Of a DNA stretch of 64,000 nt, positions 1 to 8,846 are shown piece after piece (the stretch's first letter is position 1; each line of letters starts with the position of its first letter). The translations under genes and the position numbers were made by a program. This stretch comes from Flavobacterium cupreum (lineage in GTDB: Bacteria > Bacteroidota > Bacteroidia > Flavobacteriales > Flavobacteriaceae), in contig NZ_QWDM01000002.1 in assembly GCF_003996965.1 (NCBI RefSeq), forward strand, positions 248,001 to 312,000, given 5' to 3'. Below the pieces are notes generated by a model. It was not told the origin of the DNA, ran no database searches, and saw only the letters and a program-made list of their open reading frames with translations.

Positions 1-1341
<1,341 letters not shown>

Positions 1342-1416
1342 TTAATATTCGAGGGGATGTAACTTTTGAGTAAAACTCAGACCAATATCCTTAAATGAAT
1401 AACTTTTTTAAATATA

Positions 1417-3327
1417 ATGGAAGAAAAAAAATTTGACCTTAATTCAATCATTGGTTTTGTATTGATATTTGGAATTTTGATTTGGATTATGTACCAAAAT
1501 CAACCTTCTGATAAAGAGATTGCTGCTGAAAAAGCCAAGAAAGAATTAGTAGCGAAACAAGAAGCTCAGGCTAAAGCAGATAAGACTAAAACAGCAGTTT
1601 TGCCAGTGGCCGCAGCAACGCCGGGAGATACAGTTCAGTTAGTGCAATTGCAAAAAACTCTAGGTGGTTTTGCTTATTCAGCTACGCTTCCTTCTGCAAA
1701 AGAATCTTTTACTACAATCGAAAACGAAAAGATGATACTTAAAATCGCCAATAAAGGGGGTTATATAGTGGAAGCTAAATTAAAAGAATTCGAAAGATTT
1801 GAAAAAGGTTCAAAACAATTAGTGGAACTGATTAAAGACAATAATGCTAATTTAAATATTTCATTACAAACTACTGATAACAGAACTTTAAATACTAAAG
1901 ATTTGTTTTTTGAGCCAACATTAACGAAAGTTGGTGCTGATCAGGTTTTGTCAATGCGTTTGAAAGCGGGAGCTAACGAATTTTTAGAATACAAATATAT
2001 TTTAAAGCCAAACGATTATTTAGTTGGTTTTGATATTCGTTCCCAAGGTCTGAATAAAATTTTAAATTCTGCTAAACCAGTAGATTTACAGTGGGATTTA
2101 AAGTCATACAGAAACGAGAAAAGTGTTTCTATTGAAAAGCGCTATGCCCAACTTGAGTATGAGTATGATGATGAAAAATACAGTTCAGTAAATCATGGAG
2201 AAGCTAAAGAAGATACTCCCGAAAAAGTGAGCTTTATCGCGTTTAAACAACACTTTTTTACGGCGATTTTAGCTACTGATAAACCATTCGAAAAATCGAA
2301 ACTGCAATCAGATGATTTGGTTAAAGACGAAAATATCGATACGACTTATATTAAACAATTTAAAGCAACTGTTCCATTGGCTTTTACAAATGGGGAAGTT
2401 GATTATAAAATGAGCTGGTATTTTGGACCATCTGATTATAAAACATTAAAATCATACGATAAGAACTTCCAAAAAATTATTCCACTGGGATGGGGGATTT
2501 TCGGTTGGATCAACCAATGGATTTTTATTCCGTTATTCGGATTTTTAAGTTCAACAATTGGATTGTCATTAGGAATTGCGATAATCATTTTTACCATTAT
2601 TATCAAATTGGCCATGTCGCCAATTACCTATAAGTCATTCCTGTCTCAGGCAAAAATGAAAGTTTTGCGTCCTGAAATTACAGAGTTGGGGGAAAAATTC
2701 AAGAAAGACCCGATGAAGAAACAACAGGAAACAATGAAATTATACAACAAAGCAGGGGTGAACCCAATGGCAGGATGTATTCCGGCATTGATTCAGCTTC
2801 CGTTTATGTATGCGTCATTTCAGTTCTTTCCGTCTGCTTTTGAATTAAGACAAAAAAGTTTCCTTTGGGCAAACGATTTGTCTTCTTTTGATGCTGTTGT
2901 GAAATTGCCATTTCATATTCCGTTATACGGGGATCATATCAGTTTGTTTCCAATTTTGGCAGCAATTGCAATTTTCTTCTACATGAAAATGACATCAGGA
3001 GATCAGCAAATGGCAGCGCCTCAGCAGGAAGGTATGCCGGATATGGCAAAAATGATGAAAATCATGATTTATATTTCGCCATTAATGATGTTGATTTTCT
3101 TCAATAGTTATGGTGCAGGTTTGAGTTTGTATAACTTTATCTCTAACTTAATTACGATCGGAATTATGTTTGTAATTAAAAACTATATTGTGGATACAGA
3201 TAAAATTCACGCTCAGATTCAGGAAAACAAATTAAAAGAGCCTAAAAAACAAAGCAAGTTCCAACAACGTCTTCAGGAAGTGATGGAACAACAAGAAGCA
3301 ACAAAAGCTCAGAATAAAAAGAAATAA
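1417..3327 (+). CDS. yidC: membrane protein insertase YidC
   Basis: YidC inserts and folds inner-membrane proteins, alone or with the Sec translocon. The 636-aa protein has an N-terminal transmembrane helix (about residues 10-26), a large periplasmic domain (about 60-340) and the conserved 60KD_IMP/Oxa1 insertase domain (about 360-610) with five hydrophobic segments. The C-terminal tail is rich in Lys and Gln, as expected for a ribosome-contacting tail. The length and two-part design match Gram-negative YidC of Bacteroidota. A strong hairpin with a T-run follows immediately, so the transcript probably ends here. Confidence 0.97.
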   Translation: MEEKKFDLNSIIGFVLIFGILIWIMYQNQPSDKEIAAEKAKKELVAKQEAQAKADKTKTAVLPVAAATPGDTVQLVQLQKTLGGFAYSATLPSAKESFTTIENEKMILKIANKGGYIVEAKLKEFERFEKGSKQLVELIKDNNANLNISLQTTDNRTLNTKDLFFEPTLTKVGADQVLSMRLKAGANEFLEYKYILKPNDYLVGFDIRSQGLNKILNSAKPVDLQWDLKSYRNEKSVSIEKRYAQLEYEYDDEKYSSVNHGEAKEDTPEKVSFIAFKQHFFTAILATDKPFEKSKLQSDDLVKDENIDTTYIKQFKATVPLAFTNGEVDYKMSWYFGPSDYKTLKSYDKNFQKIIPLGWGIFGWINQWIFIPLFGFLSSTIGLSLGIAIIIFTIIIKLAMSPITYKSFLSQAKMKVLRPEITELGEKFKKDPMKKQQETMKLYNKAGVNPMAGCIPALIQLPFMYASFQFFPSAFELRQKSFLWANDLSSFDAVVKLPFHIPLYGDHISLFPILAAIAIFFYMKMTSGDQQMAAPQQEGMPDMAKMMKIMIYISPLMMLIFFNSYGAGLSLYNFISNLITIGIMFVIKNYIVDTDKIHAQIQENKLKEPKKQSKFQQRLQEVMEQQEATKAQNKKK

Positions 3328-3332
3328 GTTCT

Positions 3333-3363
3333 TAAAAAAATCTCGATTTATCGGGATTTTTTT
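3333..3363 (+). terminator. intrinsic terminator after yidC
   Basis: AAAAATC-CGAT pairs with ATCG-GATTTTT around a short loop, and the 3' arm runs into seven T residues. It starts 5 nt after the yidC stop codon. Confidence 0.8.
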
Positions 3364-3418
3364 ATACCTGTGATATACTTTATAAAGTACAATTTCGTTA
3401 AAGCTTAAAATTGAATAT

Positions 3419-4141
3419 ATGATGATTTTGAAAAAAATAATATTCGGACTGGCACTGTTGAATTCCATCCTGATAAGTGCCCAGGCAGACATCAATAAAT
3501 TGGATGCCGACGGTAAAAAAGACGGTTTGTGGAAAGGAACTTATGAAGTTTCCAAACGTCCCCGATATGAGGGAACGTTTATTCACGGAAAAGAATCGGG
3601 AATATTTAAATTCTTTGATGATACTAAAAAAGGAGATGTAGTGGCGACACGCGATTTTAGTGCTAATGACGGAAGCGCCTACAATATCTTCTACGATCAG
3701 AGTAAGAATAAAGTAAGCGAAGGAAAAGTAATTGGTAAGAATTATGAAGGCGAGTGGAAGTATTACCATAAAGCTTCCAAAGTACTCATGACCACTGAAA
3801 ATTATAAAAATGGAAAGCTGGAAGGCCTTAGGACTGTGTTTTATCCAAATGCTAAAATAGCAGAAGAGATAAACTATGTAAATGGTCAGAAAGAAGGCAT
3901 CTATAAAAAATACGGACAAAACGGAATCATATTAGAAAAGACTACTTATAAAAACAATCAATATAATGGTGATGCTGTTTTTTATGATTCTGATGGCGTA
4001 GTAGCTTCTGAAGGAAAATTTCTTAATGGCAAAAAAGCCGGAATATGGAAGTTTTACTTAAAAGGAAAGCTAACAAAAGAAGTAAATATGAGCGATCCGA
4101 AAAGCAGTTATAAGGCAGACTCGAAGCCTAAGATGGAATAG
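3419..4141 (+). CDS. secreted MORN/YwqK-repeat protein
   Basis: The 240-aa protein has a signal peptide (MMILKKIIFGLALLNSILIS then AQA). It then carries several repeats of the MORN-variant/YwqK type, recognisable as NG(K/Q)xxG and YxxGxxxG strands: KDGLWKGTYE, NGKLEGLRTVFYPN, NGQKEGIYKKYGQNG and NGKKAGIWKFY. Such repeats form an extended beta-sheet, and the biochemical role in Flavobacteria is not known. Annotation pipelines often call these proteins 'YwqK family antitoxin', but no toxin gene is adjacent here, so that label should not be taken literally. Start codons at 3419 and 3422 are both possible. It is probably periplasmic or outer-membrane associated and monocistronic, being flanked by terminators. 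Confidence 0.8.
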   Translation: MMILKKIIFGLALLNSILISAQADINKLDADGKKDGLWKGTYEVSKRPRYEGTFIHGKESGIFKFFDDTKKGDVVATRDFSANDGSAYNIFYDQSKNKVSEGKVIGKNYEGEWKYYHKASKVLMTTENYKNGKLEGLRTVFYPNAKIAEEINYVNGQKEGIYKKYGQNGIILEKTTYKNNQYNGDAVFYDSDGVVASEGKFLNGKKAGIWKFYLKGKLTKEVNMSDPKSSYKADSKPKME

Positions 4142-4150
4142 ATTTATAAT

Positions 4151-4175
4151 AGTCCGCGATGCGGACTTTTTTTTT
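4151..4175 (+). terminator. intrinsic terminator after the MORN-repeat gene
   Basis: The perfect 7-bp stem AGTCCGC / GCGGACT has a GAT loop and is followed by eight T residues, 9 nt after the stop codon. Confidence 0.9.
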
Positions 4176-4213
4176 GCCCCGAATTTGATTCGCCTGTTCA
4201 ATAGCGATGGAGT

Positions 4214-4252
4214 CACGAATGCATACTAATTTTAATTCGTGGAAATTCGTGG
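4214..4252. repeat. CACGAAT/ATTCGTG intergenic repeat
   Basis: CACGAAT at 4214-4220 is inverted as ATTCGTG at 4235-4241, and AATTCGTGG occurs twice directly (4234-4242 and 4244-4252). This resembles intergenic palindromic repeats that I recall as common in Flavobacterium. It lies in the 241-nt spacer before mnmA and encodes no protein. Confidence 0.5.
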
Positions 4253-4345
4253 CTGATTAAAAGCAATTAAAAAAAGCAATAAGTTTTATCTACCGCGGGA
4301 TTATATAAACTAATCAAAACCATCGCAATTATATGGAATTTGGCT

Positions 4346-4353
4346 TACCTTTG
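4346..4353 (+). promoter_or_regulatory. Bacteroidota -7 promoter box for mnmA
   Basis: TACCTTTG, followed by CACCC, matches the Bacteroidota consensus TAnnTTTG. It lies 29 nt before the mnmA start codon. No clear -33 TTG is visible at the expected spacing. Confidence 0.6.
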
Positions 4354-4382
4354 CACCCTTGTAAAAATATAAACGAGTTAAA

Positions 4383-5570
4383 ATGAAACGTGTAGTTGTT
4401 GGACTTTCCGGAGGAGTTGATTCTAGTGTTGCCGCTTATTTGCTGCAACAGCAGGGATACGAAGTTATTGGCCTTTTTATGAAAAACTGGCACGATGATT
4501 CGGTTACGATTTCGAATGAATGTCCGTGGTTGGAAGATAGTAATGATGCTTTGTTAGTAGCTGAAAAACTGGGGATACCGTTTCAGACCGTTGATTTGAG
4601 CGAAGAGTACAAAGAAAAAATCGTTGATTACATGTTCAACGAATACGAAAAAGGAAGAACTCCAAATCCCGACGTACTTTGTAATCGCGAAATCAAATTT
4701 GATGTTTTTATGAAAATTGCACTAAGTCTGGGCGCTGATTTCGTGGCAACCGGGCATTATTGTCAAAAAAATGAAATCGAAGTGGACGGTAAACCCGTTT
4801 ACCAATTAATTGCAGGAGCAGATAACAATAAAGATCAATCCTATTTTCTATGTCAGTTATCGCAGGAACAACTGGCAAAATCATTGTTTCCAATTGGAGC
4901 GCTGACCAAACCCGAAGTTCGTGAAATCGCTGCCGAAATGGATTTGGTAACTGCTGAAAAGAAAGATTCCCAGGGGCTTTGTTTTATTGGAAAAGTGCGT
5001 TTACCGGAATTCCTGCAACAAAAATTACAGCCTAAAGAAGGTAAAATTGTTCAGGTTGATAAAAACGATCCGATTTACAATATAGAAAAACCTGCAGGTC
5101 TCTCTTTGGAGGAAGAACTGAAAGCGGAAGCTCAGAAACTAAACTATCTTCCGACAATGGGAAAAGTAGTAGGGAAACATCAGGGAGCCCACTATTTTAC
5201 AATCGGACAAAGAAAAGGACTGAATGTGGGAGGAACCACAGATCCGTTGTTTATAATTGCTACGAATGTTGAAACGAACACGATTTATACCGGTTTAACA
5301 AGCCAGCACCCTGGTTTATTTAAGAAAGCTTTATTTATAGAGAAATCTGAAGTACACTGGATTCGTACTGACCTTGCTTTGAAAGTGGGAGAAAGTATGG
5401 AAGTAATGGCCAGAATTCGTTACCGTCAGCCTTTGCAAAAAGCAACTTTACATCAATTTGAAGACGGAATGTATATTCGTTTTGACGAACCGCAATCTGC
5501 CATAACAGAAGGTCAGTTTGCAGCCTGGTATTTCGATAATGAATTAGTTGGTTCGGGAGTAATTTCTTAG
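4383..5570 (+). CDS. mnmA: tRNA-uridine 2-sulfurtransferase MnmA
   Basis: MnmA thiolates U34 of tRNA-Lys, -Glu and -Gln to 2-thiouridine, using ATP and a persulfide relay, in the cytoplasm. The PP-loop [15 protein letters not shown] is at residues 8-22. The two catalytic cysteines are visible as C100 ([12 protein letters not shown]) and C200 (GLCFIGKV). The central and C-terminal beta domains follow, with the TIGQRKGL motif. Length (395 aa) is typical of Flavobacteria. The gene has its own TACCTTTG promoter box and is followed by a long hairpin. Confidence 0.97.
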   Translation: MKRVVVGLSGGVDSSVAAYLLQQQGYEVIGLFMKNWHDDSVTISNECPWLEDSNDALLVAEKLGIPFQTVDLSEEYKEKIVDYMFNEYEKGRTPNPDVLCNREIKFDVFMKIALSLGADFVATGHYCQKNEIEVDGKPVYQLIAGADNNKDQSYFLCQLSQEQLAKSLFPIGALTKPEVREIAAEMDLVTAEKKDSQGLCFIGKVRLPEFLQQKLQPKEGKIVQVDKNDPIYNIEKPAGLSLEEELKAEAQKLNYLPTMGKVVGKHQGAHYFTIGQRKGLNVGGTTDPLFIIATNVETNTIYTGLTSQHPGLFKKALFIEKSEVHWIRTDLALKVGESMEVMARIRYRQPLQKATLHQFEDGMYIRFDEPQSAITEGQFAAWYFDNELVGSGVIS

Positions 5571-5575
5571 CTTTA

Positions 5576-5609
5576 TACTTTTTAAGAAGGTTCTTACCTT
5601 TAAAAAGTA
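5576..5609 (+). promoter_or_regulatory. imperfect hairpin between mnmA and the subtilase gene
   Basis: TACTTTTTAA (5576-5585) pairs with TTAAAAAGTA (5600-5609). The inner AAGGT/ACCTT extends the stem around a TTCT-type loop, with a two-base bulge. It fills almost the whole spacer and ends 4 nt before the next ATG. It has no T-run, so it may be a weak terminator, an operator or a 5'-UTR structure. The right arm also contains a promoter-like TACCTTTA (5595-5602). Confidence 0.4.
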
Positions 5610-5613
5610 AACT

Positions 5614-7215
5614 ATGAAATATAACTACCTCTTTTTGTTATTGTTACTTTCTTCTGCAATGTTTGCACAGGAAGAAGATGCCTGGGTGTATTTTAACGCC
5701 AAACCAAGCGCACAAACATATTTGGACAATCCTCTACAGATGCTTACGCAGCGCTCTTTAGATCGCCGTATCAATCAAAATATTGCCTTAAGCATTAATG
5801 ACACTCCAGTAGAAAAATCGTATATCAGCCAGGTAAAATCAAGTGCCGGAATTACAATAATGGCGCGATCCAAATGGCTCAACGCACTCCACATTCGCGG
5901 AACCCGGGCGAATGTTACGGCTTTAAAAAACTTAGCTTTTGTGGAGAAAGTGTTCTTTGCAGATAAAACTTTAAATACGACTTCAAAAAAAGTACAAAGT
6001 AATAAAACGGCACAAACAAAAGATAAGCTTAAAACTGCCGTTAATTATGCCTACGGAACTTCGGCAAATCAAATACAAATGCTGAACGGTCAGGTTTTGC
6101 ATGAACAAAATCATACCGGATCCGGTAAAATAATAGCTGTTTTGGATGCGGGTTTCCCGGGAGTCAATACGGCCCAGCCTTTTGAGAACCTTATAAATAA
6201 TAACCGAATTTTGGGAGGCTATGATTTCGTCTCCCGAAACGATAATTTTTACACAGGAGACGATCATGGTACAATGGTCCTTTCTACAATGGGAGGCTAT
6301 AAAGAAAATGCTTTGATAGGAACTGCTCCGGACGCTTCGTATTACTTATTCATTACAGAAAATACTGCTTCAGAAAATCCCGTTGAAGAATCACTCTGGG
6401 TAGAAGCTGCAGAAAGGGCCGACAGTTTAGGAGTAGATATTATTACCACATCGTTAGGCTATTTTGAATATGATAATGCCAATTACAGCCATACCTATAG
6501 TGATATGAACGGTGTAACGAATTTTATTTCCCGTGGTGCAGAAATGGCTTTTAGCAAAGGAATTATCGTGGTCGCTTCGGCCGGTAATGAAGGAAATACT
6601 GCCGAAAGACATATCGGAGGGCCTGCAGATGCCGTTTCTGTTCTGACAGTTGGTTCCGTTACAGCTTCAGAAGTCAGATCTGATTTCAGTTCCATAGGGC
6701 CAAGTTTTGATAACCGGATCAAGCCCGATGTAATGGCACAGGGAACAGCCGCAGTTGTTTCGAATACTTCTGGTTCCATTGTCACGGTTAACGGGACTTC
6801 TTTTTCGTGCCCGATCATGGCCGGTACGATCGCTTGTTTATGGCAGGCTTTCCCTTCTAAAACCAATAAGGAAATCAGACAAATGATTTTGGAGTCTTCA
6901 GATAAATACGCTGTCCCAGACAATTTCTATGGGTATGGAATTCCAAATTTCGGTACTACCCTGGGAGTGGAGAATTTTGAAATTCCTGTTTTTTCGATTT
7001 ATCCAAATCCGGTAAAAACTGCGGTTTCTTTTTCATTTCCCGATCAGACCACAGCCTCTGTAGCTATTTATTCTGTTCTGGGACAAAAAGTTATCGAACA
7101 ACAAATTACAAATCAAAATCCGGTTCTTTCTTTGCAATCCTTAAAAAGCGGACTCTATTTTTATGTTTTTGATGCTGATGGAATGCACAGAACAGGAAAG
7201 ATTATCAAACAATAA
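5614..7215 (+). CDS. secreted S8 (subtilisin-like) serine protease with T9SS sorting domain
   Basis: The 533-aa protein has a signal peptide (cleavage near SAMFAQ), a propeptide-like region (about 20-130) and a subtilase catalytic domain. The triad is D178 (AVLDAGFPGV), H218 (DDHGTMV) and S396 (NGTSFSCPIMAG), so the enzyme should be active. The last 75 residues form a type A T9SS sorting domain: YPNPV, then GLYFYVF, ending in GKIIKQ. The protein is therefore exported by Sec, crosses the outer membrane through the type IX system and is released or surface-attached. It heads an apparent operon with the flavoprotein gene 12 nt downstream. Confidence 0.93.
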   Translation: MKYNYLFLLLLLSSAMFAQEEDAWVYFNAKPSAQTYLDNPLQMLTQRSLDRRINQNIALSINDTPVEKSYISQVKSSAGITIMARSKWLNALHIRGTRANVTALKNLAFVEKVFFADKTLNTTSKKVQSNKTAQTKDKLKTAVNYAYGTSANQIQMLNGQVLHEQNHTGSGKIIAVLDAGFPGVNTAQPFENLINNNRILGGYDFVSRNDNFYTGDDHGTMVLSTMGGYKENALIGTAPDASYYLFITENTASENPVEESLWVEAAERADSLGVDIITTSLGYFEYDNANYSHTYSDMNGVTNFISRGAEMAFSKGIIVVASAGNEGNTAERHIGGPADAVSVLTVGSVTASEVRSDFSSIGPSFDNRIKPDVMAQGTAAVVSNTSGSIVTVNGTSFSCPIMAGTIACLWQAFPSKTNKEIRQMILESSDKYAVPDNFYGYGIPNFGTTLGVENFEIPVFSIYPNPVKTAVSFSFPDQTTASVAIYSVLGQKVIEQQITNQNPVLSLQSLKSGLYFYVFDADGMHRTGKIIKQ

Positions 7216-7227
7216 CAGCATTTTTGC

Positions 7228-8172
7228 ATGAATAAAATCACACAACTTTTTAATATAAAATATCCAATAATTCAGGGAGGAATGATCTGGAACAGCGGTT
7301 ATAAACTCGCTAGTGCCGTTAGCAATGCAGGAGGTTTAGGACTTATTGGTGCCGGCTCCATGTATCCGGAAGTGCTGCGCGAGCACATTCAGAAATGTAA
7401 AAAAGCAACAGACAGGCCTTTTGGGGTTAATATCCCGATGTTATATCCCAATATCGATGAAATTATGAATATTGTGGTGGAAGAAGGCGTGAAAATCGTT
7501 TTTACTTCGGCAGGAAACCCTAAAACCTGGACTTCTTTTTTAAAGGAAAAAGGAATTACGGTAGTTCATGTAGTGAGCAGCAGTATTTTTGCTTTAAAAG
7601 CGCAGGAAGCGGGCGTAGATGCTATCGTTGCCGAAGGTTTTGAAGCAGGCGGACATAACGGCCGGGATGAGACAACAACACTGACCCTGATTCCGATGGT
7701 GAAAGAAAAAATCCGGATTCCGATTATTGCTGCCGGAGGTATTGCAACCGGAAGAGGGATGCTGGCCGCCATGATTTTAGGAGCTGATGGGGTACAGGTG
7801 GGGAGTCGTTTTGCCGCTTCGGTAGAATCCTCTGCCCACGATAATTTTAAACAGACTATTCTAAACGTAAAAGAAGGCGATACACAACTTACGTTGAAAG
7901 AACTGGCTCCCGTTCGATTAATCAAAAATAAATTTTATAATGATGTTCAGGAACTCTATGGAAAAGGACCATCAAAAGAAGATTTAGTACAACTGTTGGG
8001 CAGGGCAAGAGCCAAAAAAGGAATGTTCGAAGGTAATCTGGAAGAAGGCGAACTTGAAATTGGTCAAATTGCCGGAATAATTCATGAAATTTTGCCTGTA
8101 GAAAAAATTATTCAACAAATGATGGCCGATTTTGAAATTGCAAGCAAGGAAAAAGCTAAATTTGAGTTCTAA
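7228..8172 (+). CDS. nitronate monooxygenase / FabK-like flavoprotein
   Basis: The 314-aa protein is an FMN-dependent TIM barrel of the 2-nitropropane dioxygenase family. Characteristic segments are YPIIQGGMIW at the N-terminus, GFEAGGHNGRDE with the conserved His, AAGGIATGRGM for phosphate binding, and LGADGVQVGSRF. The family covers nitronate monooxygenases, which oxidise alkyl nitronates, and FabK enoyl-ACP reductases. The sequence alone does not decide the substrate. A FabK role in fatty-acid synthesis is possible, but there are no fab neighbours. It sits 12 nt after the protease gene and 17 nt before a small secreted-protein gene, so it is probably co-transcribed. Confidence 0.88.
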   Translation: MNKITQLFNIKYPIIQGGMIWNSGYKLASAVSNAGGLGLIGAGSMYPEVLREHIQKCKKATDRPFGVNIPMLYPNIDEIMNIVVEEGVKIVFTSAGNPKTWTSFLKEKGITVVHVVSSSIFALKAQEAGVDAIVAEGFEAGGHNGRDETTTLTLIPMVKEKIRIPIIAAGGIATGRGMLAAMILGADGVQVGSRFAASVESSAHDNFKQTILNVKEGDTQLTLKELAPVRLIKNKFYNDVQELYGKGPSKEDLVQLLGRARAKKGMFEGNLEEGELEIGQIAGIIHEILPVEKIIQQMMADFEIASKEKAKFEF

Positions 8173-8189
8173 TAGCCCCAAAATACAAC

Positions 8190-8600
8190 ATGAATACTTT
8201 ACGTAACTATATATTAATCCTTTTTTTAGGACTTGGTTTGCAGCAGGCTTACAGCCAGTCTTATCGTTTTAAAACGTCGGGCTTTAGCGTGTTGGAAAAA
8301 AACGAAAGGGGAAAATGGGGCGAATGGTCCAATCTTGATCTGGTCAATCTTTCTGTAATCCTGGATACCGATAAGCACCGGATTGTAGTATACTCTCAGG
8401 AAATTCAGCTTTTTAGCATTAGCGAATATATCGAACGGGAAGAAAATGACACAGACATTGTATATTCGTTCTTATGCAAAGACAATAGTGGAAACGATTG
8501 TAAACTCTCAATCATCACCCGAAAAAAGCAAGACTATCGCAAGCAGCTTTATATTAATTACGATAACCAGATTATTGTGTATAATATTGTTAGTGTGTAA
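8190..8600 (+). CDS. small secreted protein of unknown function
   Basis: The 136-aa protein has a clear signal peptide (hydrophobic residues about 8-20, cleavage near AYSQ). The remainder is a beta-strand-rich domain of about 110 residues with no family I recognise. It contains one Cys pair (C and C in FLCKDNSGNDCKL) that could form a disulfide in the periplasm. It is 17 nt after the flavoprotein gene, the last gene of the 5614-8600 unit, and is followed by a strong hairpin. Confidence 0.75.
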   Translation: MNTLRNYILILFLGLGLQQAYSQSYRFKTSGFSVLEKNERGKWGEWSNLDLVNLSVILDTDKHRIVVYSQEIQLFSISEYIEREENDTDIVYSFLCKDNSGNDCKLSIITRKKQDYRKQLYINYDNQIIVYNIVSV

Positions 8601-8626
8601 GATTTTAGAAGTTTTAATCTCTATAC

Positions 8627-8662
8627 AAACCCGACAGTTTTTTAAAAACCTGTCGGGTTTGT
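8627..8662 (+). terminator. terminator with CCCGACAG stem
   Basis: AAACCCGACAG (8627-8637) pairs with CTGTCGGGTTT (8650-8660), and the inner T and A runs can also pair. It closes the 5614-8600 transcript. Almost the same stem recurs after the delta-60 gene at 11304-11340. Confidence 0.8.
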
Positions 8663-8698
8663 TATATCTAAAAACATTCTTATAAACACAATTAATTT

Positions 8699-8730
8699 TT
8701 GAAGTCTTCTTTCAAAATAAACTATATTTG
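8699..8730 (+). promoter_or_regulatory. promoter for the delta-60 repeat gene
   Basis: TTG (8699-8701), 21 nt, then TATATTTG (8723-8730) fits the Bacteroidota -33/-7 consensus. The leader to the ATG at 8847 would be about 110 nt. Confidence 0.55.
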
Positions 8731-8846
8731 AACTGTTAAATTAATTAAGATTCAAACATTTTTTACTTAAAAAGGAAAGTGAATTGATAGCTCAATTGAA
8801 AATATCATTAAACAAAAAAGAACAATTTAACCTCTAAACATTGCGA

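Noticed and set aside
3398..3919. 173-aa frame antisense to the MORN-repeat gene
   Set aside because: The plus-strand frame has a signal peptide and clear repeats, flanked by terminators; the minus frame has no domain.
3419..4141. YwqK-type 'antitoxin' meaning a toxin-antitoxin pair
   Set aside because: No toxin gene is nearby, the protein has a signal peptide, and the name comes from the repeat family only.
6495..6923. 142-aa frame antisense to the subtilase
   Set aside because: It lies opposite the catalytic domain with its active-site Ser, and is an artefact of codon composition.
7566..7925. 119-aa frame antisense to the flavoprotein
   Set aside because: It overlaps the FMN-binding motifs on the other strand and has no start context or conserved features.
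8841..8846. TTG start 6 nt before the delta-60 gene's ATG
   Set aside because: The ATG gives a cleaner signal peptide; the TTG adds only two residues.
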